DNA from: Citrus sinensis
Lineage: Eukaryota > Streptophyta > Magnoliopsida > Sapindales > Rutaceae
Assembly: GCF_022201045.2 (NCBI RefSeq)
Contig: NC_068557.1
Span: 2,976,001-3,040,000 of the forward strand
DNA: 64,000 nt
Direction of reading: 5' to 3'
A program made the translations under genes and the position numbers. The notes beneath the pieces are model-generated. The model did not search any database. It was given only the letters and a program-made list of their open reading frames with translations, and was not told the origin of the DNA. Positions 24,591 through 36,777 of this stretch are shown piece by piece. Positions within the stretch are counted from its first letter, which is position 1; every line of letters begins with the position of its first letter.

Positions 24591-27500
24591 ATGTTCTACA
24601 GAGGGTAAGATATTCATAGAATAGCCTTTTTTTTTTTGCAATTTTTGGGATTAAATTTGTTAATTCTTGTTTAATTTATCACTTCGATTGTGCTTTTTTA
24701 CTTGTTACTTTGGATACCCAGAACCCAATAATTTGCGTAGGATCTTTAAAAACAAGGATTAGGAATCCATTATTCGTTAATTTTGTGGTATACCCACAAA
24801 GCTACATGTGTTTTTTTTTTTTAATAACCTATTTATTATTGGTTTGCTTTTGATTTTATCATTTGAGAGGGGGTTTAGGTCTCTTGGTTTCATCTTATAT
24901 GAAATGAATTGCAAGGCAGTTTAATATGGCTTTAGTTAATCTTGTTTGCTTAGTTAATGGTCATGGAATGATTGATTTATCTTAGGATAATATACGGAGA
25001 TCACCTGATGTGTCATGATAATACACTATTAATAACTGAGGGGCTAAATCTTGCTAATGTTTATGTCACAGTCAGGCTTAGGAGACACCTACCACGCGTT
25101 TTTTCTGAAATAACCATTTTCATTAATGACTTAATGTTGTCATTAAACTCTTACGTCATTGAATTAGGTGAGTGTAGTGCGAGTTTTATCCAATAAGTCA
25201 CTCTGACGAACTAGGATATCATCCTACTCTGTAATGATGGAGTTAGTAATGTGCTGATGTTTAATTAAATGAAGCTTGATAATTAAATTGCTTAAGCTAG
25301 CATGTTGGCAATTTCATGCTGCAACTTCAAAGACAGGCTCACGCATACTAACATACTTTGGCTTTTTGGAATACTGTTGTTTATCTCTCCCATTACTTGC
25401 CTAGGCCATTTGTGGTGGCAGTTTTATCTGATAGCACACACTCTCACAAACTAGGATACTGGTCAGAGCTTCCTACGCTGCAAATGATGGGGTCTGTGAT
25501 GTGCCGACATTAAACTTGCTTGGGCCCAACCTCTGAATTCTTAGATCCATCCTACCATCTCTTTGAAATACTTTCTTAGGAGCTAGCATGATGGCAATTT
25601 CATGCTGCAAGTTGCGTGACATACACGCACATGCTAAGATGCATTAAAAAAATTGTAGGGGAAACCTTTAGGTTGAAGGTATGAGCACTTTGGTATTCAC
25701 TGAGACAAAACTTGGAAAATTTGGCCTTTCTAGTTATGGGTATTTATTTTCATATTTGAGAATCTGTGATTGGAAAAATAAAATAACTTCTTTTTTTTTG
25801 AGCCAAATTGTTTTTAATTTTATGATTTGAGAAAAAGAGGGGCTGAGGTCTTTATTGTTGGAGAAGGAACAAGAATTTAATGCAAATTTTTCTCTATTAG
25901 ATTCTCTGCTGTGCATCTTATATGGAATGAATATGAAGGCAGGTTTAATGATTTTGTAATGATTAGACTTGGCTGTTAATCTTGTCGCTTAGTTCTCTGA
26001 CCTTTTATAATTTAATTATTTTAGGATAATATGTAGAGATCGCATGAAGCATCATGAGAATAAACTATTAAAAATAGAAGGGTTAATGTAATTATTGTTT
26101 GTGTCACAATTGGGCTTAGACTCCACATAGCAAGCACTTTTCTGAAACAACCATGTTCCATAATTTTGTCATTTTATCTCTCATATCACATGCTTTGGTG
26201 AGTGTGGCCAGTTGCATCCGATAACAAAGCATCCTACTTTGTAAATGGTGGAATCAGTAATGCACTCACGTTAAGTTAAAATGAAACTCTAGCAATTTTA
26301 GAATTACTCAAGTCTAACCTCCAATTTCTTGGGCCCAACCAACCAACGCAATCTACATAGCATAATCTAGCATGGTAGTGATTTCATGCTGCAACTTCCA
26401 CAGCATGCACACACATACCAAGTACTAACGTACTTTGAAAATTTGTGGGGGATACCTTTACATTGAAGCCATTAGCTAAAAGTTTGGCGGGTCAATTTGA
26501 ACAAAATTTAGTAGTTATAATCCACCAGCTTAGTATGCCAGCAGTAGTTTCAATTAGCTATGTTCACTATTTGATAAATAGAAATGATAACAACCTTTTT
26601 CGTCTTGGGAAGATTAAAGAGTTAGGGTGATATGAAAATGGTGTTGTTTTATTCTGTAACAGGATAAATTTACCAAGTGTCCTCAGATTAAGTTGATTGG
26701 CTAACCCTCAGTATGTTTCATTTTACCCTGTAGAGATCTTTTAAATGGATAAATTGGGGAAAGGAACATATGATTAGGTGTAGTTTGTATTGAGGTTTGA
26801 TAAATTTCTACAGTGGAAAGGAGGTAGTTGGGTAACAATTTATACTTGCTTACCTGCTGCATCTCCTGGTCCTTTTTTTTTTTATTTTTTACCCCGCTCT
26901 TCCTGAATTTATTTTGTATATGATCCATAAATTTCAGTTGACTTAGAATGAAATTCACTTCTAGAAATGAAATGTCCGAAACTTTTCTTATGATTTTGGG
27001 ACTGGCGACATTGTATCTTCACGAGTTAATATGATTTCTAGGAAAGCCATTTACTTGCACTACTGCTGAGTATTGTTCAGACATAGAAAAAATATTTTCT
27101 TGGCAGCTTTTGATTAATTTCTGATAAGTTTTTCTTCTGTTGCTTTGATGATTTCTTTTAAACTGAAGCAAGTTTGCTGAGGGTGCTGATGGGCGTGAAA
27201 TGGGGGCAAAGCGTCAACGGTTGATTGATCAGGGACCTTCATTTTATGGAACTCCCCCAAGTTCAAGTTTTATGTACAATCCACCACCAGCTTATGGGTA
27301 CGTTAGCCAACCTCCACCTTTCCCAGTTGTCCGACTTCGCGGTCTTCCCTTTGATTGTACAGAAGTTGATGTTGCTGAGTTTTTCCATGGTCTAGACATA
27401 GTCGATGTTCTTTTTGTCCATAAGAACAACAAATTTACAGGAGAAGCTTTTTGTGTGCTGGGGTATCCTCTTCAAGTCGATTTTGCCCTGCAGAGGAATA

Positions 27501-27934
27501 GGCAGAACATGGGAAGGAGGTATGTTGAGGTTTTCAGAAGTAAGAGGCAGGAATATTATAAGGCAATAGCAAATGAAGTTTCTGATGTTCGTGGTGGTTC
27601 ACCACATAGGAGTATCCCTAGGGCTAAATCTCATGATGAGGGGAAGGATTCAGCTGTACATACAGGGATACTGCGATTGAGAGGATTGCCATTTTCAGCA
27701 GGCAAGGATGACATAATGGATTTCTTTAAAGATTTTGTGTTGTCAGAAGACTCAATTCATATTACTATGAATTCAGATGGGAGGCCAACTGGTGAAGCGT
27801 TTGTAGAATTTGCAAATGCAGAAGATTCTAAGGCAGCAATGGCCAAAGATAGGATGACACTTGGGAGTCGTTATATAGAGTTGTTTCCTTCATCACATGA
27901 GGAAATGGATGAAGCATTGTCGAGAGGACGGTGA
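24591..27934 (+). CDS. hnRNP F/H-like RNA-binding protein with two RRMs
   Basis: Two coding exons, 24591-24604 (14 nt, MFYRG with a split codon) and 27169-27934, joined by a 2564-bp intron with GTAAGA donor and GAAG acceptor; the product is 259 residues. The start at 24591 is preferred over the internal ATG at 27200 because the frame is open upstream to the acceptor, and the residues KFAEGADGREMGAKRQR match the way plant orthologues begin (a short M-YRG start, then a KRQR basic patch). RRM1 spans about residues 58-128 (VVRLRGLPF ... GEAFCVLG) and RRM2 about 171-246 (ILRLRGLPF ... GEAFVEFA). The RLRGLPF RNP2-like motif marks the quasi-RRM class of hnRNP F/H and GRSF1, which bind G-rich RNA and act in splicing. 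Nuclear RNA processing is inferred from the family. Confidence 0.9.
24841..26470. repeat. Diverged duplication within the hnRNP-like intron
   Basis: The block from about 24841 to 25360 recurs, with substitutions and gaps, at about 25800-26470. The shared order is TTGAGAG-type lead, GGATAATAT, TCATGATAAT-like, TCTGAAA and then TTTCATGCTGCAACTTC. A third partial copy of the distal part lies at 25413-25690 (TTTCATGCTGCAAGTTGC). The copies are old and non-coding. Confidence 0.7.
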
Positions 27935-30900
27935 CTGTTTCTTGATCTTCATTTCTTTTAGTTGTTATTTTTAATTGTTGTGATCTACCAAAATCATATT
28001 ATTGTTTGGAATTTTGTTTCTCTAGATTTCGTCAAGTTTTCGTCAAGTTAGCCATAAGATGACTCTTTCTGGGTATTGTTGGGACATATAATTGAATCTA
28101 CCTAGACTGTATATTTCATTTTTGGATCCTCCTCTCTTGATTTGAATCATGGCTTGACACATTGGTTGACTGTGTGCATGGACTAGAAAAACTTTTCCTT
28201 GAATTGACTTGTCGGTGTCTTTAGGTTGGGGATGCCATCAAGGTGAATGATTAATTCAAAGACGGAGTGGTTAGAAATTGGTGACGTATGGTCAAGGGGA
28301 GGTAAAATAAGTGAAGTGTTTTCTAACTTTTCACTGCATTGATTGTTGAGGTATACCAAAATCTAGTGCTAATCTGTAGTCTCCCTAGTCTATCTTGGTA
28401 TTGTTGCATTTTGGAGCCTTTCTTCAGATCGTATTTGTCAATAGAGTGGAGGGAGTTACCATTAACCATGGTTGTGTATTTGTTCATTTGAGAAAGATTT
28501 AGGTTTCCTAAAGGAGGCATGTACAGATGAGCTCACAAGAAATAAAAAACTATATTTCTTTGCTTTTAGATTTTATATTTAATTTAGGATTTTATTTGAA
28601 AACACTCCAATGAAACAAGTGATTCTTGCTTATGTTGGTCATGGTAAGTAAATGACTGTTCTTCATGCTGAGTTTGCCAAAAAAATTGCTACAAAAGCTT
28701 CTTGCCTTGAACTCCCATGGTGATATTGGGATCAGGAGAGTAAATTTTGCAATAATTTATTATTGATTAAATGTTTTATATTGGCTGATTGTAACATATT
28801 CTCACTCAGGTCTACCATATCATGTTCTTAGTTACCAAAAACCAAGTATGCTAAGCTTTCTTGGGAATCAGTGATCTTTTAGGAGACAGCTGAGTTAATG
28901 GCTTATTAATTATTTTACAGAATTTTATCAATTTCAGTAATGGTTTTTAAGCTCAATTTCTTATTATTATCATCAAATCCAATAAACAAATAGAATTGTC
29001 TTGGAATTCTTCTGGTTGTTGAAACTCTAAATTCAAATACTAGTTTATTGACTTCCATAATTGCATTTTTAGAAGCTCAAGAACTGTTGTTAACTTTCAT
29101 GACAAACTGTTAAATCTCTTCTCTCTGCACTGCACTGCAATCATGTGCTTGCTAGTTGCAATAAAGTGAGGGGTTCTTAATAAAACCAATAATACTCTTA
29201 TCATTCTTCATAAATTTTAAAAATGTTTTGGGGGAAACATGGTTACAGGTTTTTGTTTGTTGTAGCTCTTTCAAATTCAATGGCACTATTCCTCAATTTC
29301 AAAGACAAAAATTTATAGATTAAAAAGAGAAAGAAAATAAATGAAAAAAAGAAAAGAAACAATTGTATTTTTGAAGATTTGATATACGCAGCCCTGATTA
29401 ATTTCTGATTGTAAATATATTTAAAATTACAAACAAATAAGAACCAAAGTTCAATTTGAGGGGATCCAGAGCATAGGTAATTGAACCATTATCGGATTAA
29501 GATTGAGACACAGCAAACACTCGTGTCATGTTTATCCGAAGCTCAAACCAATGCAAATTTTTTTTCCCCCCCGGAATAAAATCTTGTAATGGGTATGGCA
29601 AGAAATTGTCTAATTTTGGATGAATGAGGCCACGTGTGCATGGTAGTGAAAGTTCTTGTTTAGGATCCCCTGGAGAAGACCTGCAACATGTTTTATTTAT
29701 TATTTAAATAAAAAAACACCAAAATGTCAAACAAAGGAATCGTTAACTGTCCAAAAATTAAATTGAATTTAACAACAATCATGATAAAGATAATCTCTGA
29801 GCTCACAGGTGAAGAAGGGGCTAAGATTTAGGGCAATGAGACAAGCAGACGGTGTCTCCTTCCCTCAACTATTTTGTCCATGTTCGTTAACCATTTGATC
29901 CAAAGTTTAATTTAAAAACAAAAAAATAAAAAATTGGAAAAAGGGTTCATGAGAATCCAAACTAATAGGCCACTTATTCCTACTCTATCTCATCCTAGGA
30001 TACTTATTGATTAATTTCTTTCCCCTTAGCCAAGTATTTGCCCTAATTGATTTGTTCATGCTCTAAAAATAAAATAAGCTCCAAGTTCATGCATCAATCC
30101 TTCTACATTGTTTTAATTTGAATATAGTTTTAACGGCATATTTAGAATCGAGGTATTACAATTTTAACTTACAATTATCATGAATTATAATTATTACTTA
30201 TAAGTATATTTATAAACAAGCCAATATATCTAATCAATTTTAGGTAATACAATCTTTCTTTTATTATTTCTCAAAGAACAGTTGGATTCATCACTTAGTT
30301 TAGAAGATCATAACTTTTTACTAAAATACTAGTGAATATGAAAATATTTTTTTTTTTAAAACCCTTATTTCTAAATTCAATTAGATGTTGCAATTTTGTA
30401 ATTATTTAATAAATTAAAATAGAAGAAAAATACCTCAATCTCAATTCTAATTAATACTGTCCAAATTATTATTCCTAATCAATAATCCCAAGATGCACAA
30501 AATTTAAAACACTTAATCAGGGGCAGCAGTGGGCAGCGGGCAGATGCTGCCCTAACTGGAGCTAAATCAAATATAATATTAAAAGAAAACCTTTATTATT
30601 ATATATTACACATCAAAACTTGAAATGATCACCTCTCCCTCCCTCTTTGCCTCTTCTCTCTCTGTTTTTAGGGTTTTGATTTAGGCTTTTCAAGACGTTT
30701 ACCCAACTGGGTTCCTTTCCTTTTCTAGGGTTTTAGTCTACAAATTTGCTTAGTAGCAAGTTGTTTTAGTTTCTTCATAATTAATCAACTTAATTATTAC
30801 TAGATGATTTTTTTTTTTAATATTTAGCTGGGGTTCAGTTTAGTCTTTTGAGAAGTGAGAAAAAAATAATAATAAAAATCTCTGCTGTGGCTGTGAACTT

Positions 30901-31161
30901 GAAAAGGTTTTGTTTCTAAAGAGTTGGTCATTTGAAGCTTTTTCTGATCATCTTTTCAGTCAAAATTTGTAGCTTTAAAGTGCGTTATATCATCAATATT
31001 ATCACCACTTCTACGTTTAATTCTTTTTCTTTTTTCTTCTTTTCTCATCAGTTTTTTTTTCCACCAAATTTAGTTAGTTTTAGGCAGTTATATAATTTCT
31101 AGTACTATATATGCACACACAAATATAGTTAGCTAGTGTATTTTCAACTCTATTTGATCAA
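27935..31161. other. hnRNP-like 3' flank and SMR upstream region
   Basis: The first few hundred bases are the probable 3' UTR of the two-RRM gene. No other gene is seen. Telo-box-like AGGGTTTT motifs occur at 30668 and 30727 in a pyrimidine-rich stretch that is probably the core promoter or leader of the SMR gene. A GGGCAGC repeat with an inverted partner lies at 30521-30552. Confidence 0.5.
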
Positions 31162-31659
31162 ATGGCTCCATCTGATACCATGATAAGAACAAGAAGAACT
31201 ACAACAAAGAGTACTACAAGAGCAGAATCAGCAGCAGCAGCAAAAGCAAAAGCAACAAAACCAAGAAGAGCCCAGTACAAGAGGCAGCAGAAGCAGAAAC
31301 AGAAGCAACATGTGGCGCAAATAAAGCAACCCAAGATTAATAATGTTGAGGATTTGCTTCCATCTACTTCCTCAACAACAACAACAACAACAACAACCAC
31401 AACAAAAAACTTATTGCTGTTAGATCATGATGATGATACAAGTAGTAGTAGTAGCAGTGGCAGTGGATGCTCTACACCAAAAGCTCAAAGATTTCGGATA
31501 CCGGAAATTGTGACATGCCCACCAGCACCAAAGAAGCAAAGGGTAGTTTCAAATTGTTCTTCATTGCAGAGAAACCCTAGCAGCAGGCCTATTGCTTTCT
31601 TTGCTCCTCCTGATTTAGAGCTCTTCTTCTTCTTTGCTCTTCGCGATATCTCCGTTTAA
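31162..31659 (+). CDS. SIAMESE-related cyclin-dependent kinase inhibitor
   Basis: Intronless, 165 residues. The N-terminal half is low-complexity, rich in Lys, Arg, Ala and Gln, followed by Thr, Asp and Ser runs made of trinucleotide repeats. The C-terminal part carries the SIM/SMR signature block CSTPKAQRFRIPEI, then CPPAPKKQR, and ends in FFAPPDLELFFFFALRDISV, the cyclin/CDK-contact tail of the SMR family. SMR proteins are nuclear inhibitors of CDKA/CDKB-cyclin complexes and promote exit from mitosis, endoreduplication and DNA-damage or stress arrest. SMR proteins are usually about 70-170 residues, so this one is long because of the homopolymeric middle. Which of the many SMR paralogues it matches cannot be settled here. 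The start is the first ATG after a long AT-rich leader. Confidence 0.85.
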   Translation: MAPSDTMIRTRRTTTKSTTRAESAAAAKAKATKPRRAQYKRQQKQKQKQHVAQIKQPKINNVEDLLPSTSSTTTTTTTTTTKNLLLLDHDDDTSSSSSSGSGCSTPKAQRFRIPEIVTCPPAPKKQRVVSNCSSLQRNPSSRPIAFFAPPDLELFFFFALRDISV

Positions 31660-32050
31660 TCATCATCATATCATCTAATTAATCTAGAGTTTGCGTTCTT
31701 TAATCCCCATTTGATCATTATGATCGATGATCGTTGAGGTATAGTGTGAAAGTTGAGATTTTCGTGCGTGTCATTTTTGGGTTACTTTTGTTAGCTAGCT
31801 GGTTAGCTACTTAGCTTGTTAGCTCATGTAGGGTATTATAGTCTTGTTGCCCTTTTTCTTCTTTTTGGTTCAATGTATTGCTAACTCTTGGGAGTTTTGG
31901 AGAGTGCAATTAATGTAATTTGGGTTGATTTGTGGTTTGTGAGTGTGTGATTTTTATTAATTAGCTTGTAATATATTGTAACTTTTGTTTTCTGATGATC
32001 AAGTAGCCAACTTGATGATGAGACGAGAAATGAGAAAACAAGGCATTAAT

Positions 32051-32080
32051 TTTCTTCTTCTTCTTCTTCTTCTTCTTCTT
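32051..32080. repeat. (TTC)n microsatellite downstream of the SMR gene
   Basis: About nine to ten consecutive CTT units, in the likely 3' flank of the SMR gene. Confidence 0.9.
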
Positions 32081-32420
32081 GTACATTCTCGTTTTGTTTC
32101 ACTTAATGTGTATGGTTGAGTGATAATGAATTTTATATGGGATTTTTAATATCTTTCTTGTTGTGGGTATCCTTAACAACCCACTAATCATAATGCCTCT
32201 CTAAAGAATATTAGATAATTAATTAAATAAGTAGCCTCAATTAATGGCTAAATTTGCAAAAATTAAGGGTCCACACTAACACATTTGGCGCACACCCCTT
32301 TGATTGTGATGTGAAATTGTCTTCAAATTCACACTTCTTGAATTGATTGAAGAGTCCATAAAAGACTTCTACAAAAGTTCTGCCCTTCCCATATCTCAAA
32401 CTTTTGGCGTGACAATAATA

Positions 32421-32423
<3 letters not shown>

Positions 32424-32471
<48 letters not shown>
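32424..32471. repeat. Compound (TC)n(TA)n microsatellite
   Basis: An uninterrupted TC run to 32450 continues directly into a TA run to 32471. It is likely polymorphic. Confidence 0.9.
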
Positions 32472-34329
32472 TAGGGTTTTGCTTTCCTTTCATAAATAAT
32501 TGAGTTACTATTTACCACCAGCCGCCGTAAGTTTGAATCCCCACAACTATTTATTTTAATTTTAAAGGTAGTTTTTTTTTGTAAATATTTAGTGAGAACA
32601 TATTTTTGAATTGAGTAATAGTAATTATCCCAATATTTTAAGTCCTAAGTTAAATCTCAACTGACGTGATATCCATCTATTAAATAGAGGTTAAATAATT
32701 TTATTAATTATAAAATTAATCATTCAATAAATGAAAAATACATAGCATTAAAATTTAAATTGTGAGTCAAATGTTGACATCCTAATATTATTGTTATGAA
32801 TTAATGATCTTGGCAGACCTATGATCTAAAATAAATACTTGAGTGTCTCAAAATATGTAATTTTTATTGTGTGGAAACAACAAAAACATAGCTTTAAAAG
32901 CCTTAAATGAAATCAAGTGGTAAATAATTAAAAAACTAAAACAAAAAAAAAAATTTAATGGAGAGATTAAAAGATTATGTGTAGTGTCAGATTGTGATTG
33001 TATGTTGTGTCAGAGCAGAGGCCAGCACCCATAAGGGAATCCAATGAAAGGACTCGTGCGGGTTGTGATCATTGTCATATTTTTGGAATCTCAAGAATTA
33101 TTTTTTTTCTCTTTTTCTTTTTTTTTTTCACTTTAGTTGGTACTCAATTCATTTTCATCATATAAATATATATGCATATATATATAATCTATATATATAA
33201 TATTGTAATTCATAAGGGCAACCCTTATCTTATCTACAACAAATATTAAAAGTGTCCTTATTATTCTGTCAATTATGTCTTCTCATCATTTCTTTTAATT
33301 ATTGTTAAATTTATTATCATCATTTGTCTTCTGAATTACTGTAAAACAACATATACGGCGTACTAAAAAAAAAGGAAAAAATAAATCTTTTTCCATGTGT
33401 GTAAATAATGGACATCTTCAAAAAATATCTCTCAATCTAATATTAAATATTGCAGTCCAAAATTGAATCTCCGTTGGCAATCTCCAAACCTTAGCCTGAC
33501 AATATTACATGTGATATTTTATGCATCTTTATACTTAAGAAAATTGAATAAGTTTTGTTGAATCAAGTAGTTTTATTTGACTGTTCGCTTAAGTTTAAAT
33601 TTTAAGAAAAGATTTAGGATTGAAAAATTAATTTAAACTCTGCATGTCCCTCTATTTAAAAATAATAATAACAATAATAAAATGAATTCGTATCTAAATA
33701 ATTAAGAAATAAATTACCTCAACTGTAATAACTAAGGCTTTTTTTTTTAACATTTCTTTTGTTAGTAATTATTACTTCACATATCAATATACCAAAGTAG
33801 ATGGCATATCCAAAATTAACCTTTATGCCAAAGTGGGTATATGTACACATACATGATGATGAGATGACTCAGAAAAAATAAATAAATAAAAGAAAGCAAA
33901 ACGACATGTGTGGGGATGATATGAAAGCTTTACCTTTGAATATACATGTAATGTTGTAACCCATCATTCATCACCTCTTTCAACTTTTTGGTAATAGTTA
34001 AATCAATTGAAGAAGGGATACACATAATGTGAAGGCCGGTTGATGAATTATAATAATTCATGTTCATGTCCCTTGGCTTCTTTAAATGATGAGATCCTTT
34101 GGCTTTTTATCTTTAGAGAAAAGCTTATTTCTATCACAAGACTGTGGTCCCTTGTTTGTCTGGCATTATTATGCCTCATCATATTTATCATATGCATGTA
34201 TATAAAATCATCATCAAGCAAGTTATGGGGATATGTTTTCTTAATAATTACCATGTATAATTTTGTGGAATTGAGGCAAGATTTCTCTTAACTTATAATA
34301 TAAATTATTAAAGAATAGTTGTTTATCAA

Positions 34330-34520
34330 TAAGCGTGTAAATCAGTTGGTATGGGACTGTTCTAATTTAACCAAAATTTTCGATTCAAGACTTGAGAATG
34401 CATCTACGTTAAAATACTTATTGGAAGAACTTTACCGCTCTAGTGGTCTTACTCGGTTCGAATATGAATTAGTTGGAGCTCAATGTAGTTTTTAAATATC
34501 AAATAGTTTAATATACCGAA
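34330..34520 (+). mobile_element. Possible SINE remnant
   Basis: AAATCAGTTGGTATGGGA resembles an A box and TTTTCGATTCAAGAC, 35-40 bases on, resembles a B box; a second TCGGTTCGAATATG follows near 34454. The segment runs to an A-rich tail at about 34520. No target duplication was found, so this may be an old, broken copy or chance. Confidence 0.3.
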
Positions 34521-36564
34521 AAAAAAGAACACACTTGTTTTAGTCTTGAGGTTGAAGGTTCGACTTTTCTCATTTTCATCGTAGAATTTATTTATTTTTA
34601 AATATATTTGAAAGCATATCTAATTCGTTTTAGGTCCAAATATATGAGTTATTCTATTGTAATTCAAGTTTAACATTGTCTAAATAATAAGAAATATCAA
34701 AATCAACAAATTGAATCGAAATTGAGAACATTATGTATGGTACTTCCAATTAAGTTCGATTTTATGAATTGGACACTTGCATTAAACAAATATAAATATC
34801 AATATCTCTCTTTTAAGGCCAACTCGAGACCAAGTAGAATCAAGCTAATCCGTGAAGATTTTTCTATGCATATTTCTCAAAAAGTGAAGATAAAATTAAT
34901 ATTGTCTTTGTACGTGTGTGTGTGTTATGAAAAAGAGAGAGTAAAAAAGATATATATATTAATTTTAAAAAATAAACTCGGTAAAAACCTTTTGTAATTT
35001 TATATATAATAATAAGAAGGGTGGCTGTGCATGAGAGAAAGAGAGAGCCTTGGAATGAGGAAATTGTCCTTTAAATAATTAATTTTAAATAAACAATTAA
35101 TTAGTGCATAACTGCACATGGATTGATGATTTGACATGTGTGTGTAGCTCCTAAAGTAAGAAGAGTTTCCTTTTTCAATTCCAATGATGAATTTAATTTG
35201 ATTTGATCATGTGTCTCTCTAATCGAACAAGACTCTGTTACTTTGATTATATGAATAATTAAAGTTGATTTATTTGTTCATTTACCATCAACAGAACTCG
35301 GTTTTTAACTTTTTTCTAGAATCCGAGGATGCTCACGCTCTCTTTCACAAAGTTGTTTTAATCACTCCTTTTTAAGGTCAAAACTACTTGTTGTGTTTCT
35401 GCAGTAAATTAGCATTCTGTTTTTTGGGTTTTAACAGTGATATGAAATGACCAAAGTAAGAGAACACGGCCAGTAATTTTATATTTTAATAAATATTTTT
35501 TTTAAACTAAAAGAACTGAATTGAAATTTATCGTATATCTTTCCGAATTTTACATTTTAGTAAGATCTTTGGCACAATAAGGAGGGGTTGATCTGTATCA
35601 TCTTGATTTGGCTCTAATTTATCTATTTTTTTAAGAATACCACTTCTCCTACCTATATCGAATAGAACTTGTTCATGAAAAACCTGTTTGATTTAGATCG
35701 AGAGAATCGCACGATCTTAATTAAAATTTTTTTTTTAACCATGGTCTCTTCGAATTTCTATTTTTTCTCTGGCCCTTATAAAATCAAAATCTCAATTCTA
35801 CCACTATAAGTAAGCATAATGTCAAATGAAATTTAAATGTGTCGAAATCATGTTTTAGAGATAAAACTTCCTACTAAAGCAGTCGTCTTTGTACTATGAT
35901 AGTGTTTACAAAGACAAAATTGTGTATTTTTCTTTTTTCCCGAGTGGATACTAAAGATATTAATTTAGGAGGAATCCTAGGTTTTGACAAAGGAAAATTG
36001 TATTAATTAAAGCATTAAAACCATCCCATTATGTTTGATTTAAGGGCAACAGAATCTCCCGGGAGGTGGGCCGAGACCCGAAGAAATTGCTGGTTATTGG
36101 GCTTTAAGTTAAAGGCAATTACATCAATGTAAATAAATAACTGGACACTAGGTAAAAGTTGCAAAAAGAAAAGTACAAGTTGATATTTACTTTTTGCATA
36201 GGTTTGTTGGGAATATGCTAAAAAGTTGATTGAGTTAAAGGAAACCATAAATCAAATTTATAACTTCTCCCATTATACATAGATATATTTGTAATTGTTG
36301 TGTTTTCTATTTAATTATATGTTTGACAAATATATTATTTATTTAGACAACGATGACTATGTTTTAGACAACGATGACTATGTTCTAAAATATAGTAAAT
36401 TAACTTATCAAAAAAAATATATAGTAGATAAAAAGATCAAGCATTTCAATTCCAAATATATTTCATATTTCATGAGATTTGTTATCTATGATTTAGTTAA
36501 TTGCATCAATTAATGGTAAATTTTTTTTTAGTAATACAAGAGATTTGAAGTTTGAACCCCCAAA

Positions 36565-36777
36565 CTTTTCAGTTATAATAACAAATGAATTAATACGTTG
36601 TTTACTATTATTATAATCTTTTTGGTTTTGTACAAACGATTACACCATTTTTAAATTAAGAAGATCCTTTAGTTTTTACTTTTTCAGTTATGATAACAAA
36701 TGAATTAATACGTTTTATTCTTGCTACTATTATAATTATTGTGGTTTTGTATAAATGATTACACCATTTTTGAATCA
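36565..36777. repeat. Tandem duplication, about 115-bp period
   Basis: The segment TTCAGTTATAATAACAAATG through GATTACACCATTTTT at 36565-36656 is repeated with a few changes at 36680-36777. Non-coding. Confidence 0.8.

Noticed and set aside
27200..27202. ATG at 27200 as start of the two-RRM protein
   Set aside because: The frame is open upstream to a splice acceptor, and a 14-nt upstream exon supplies a start matching the family.
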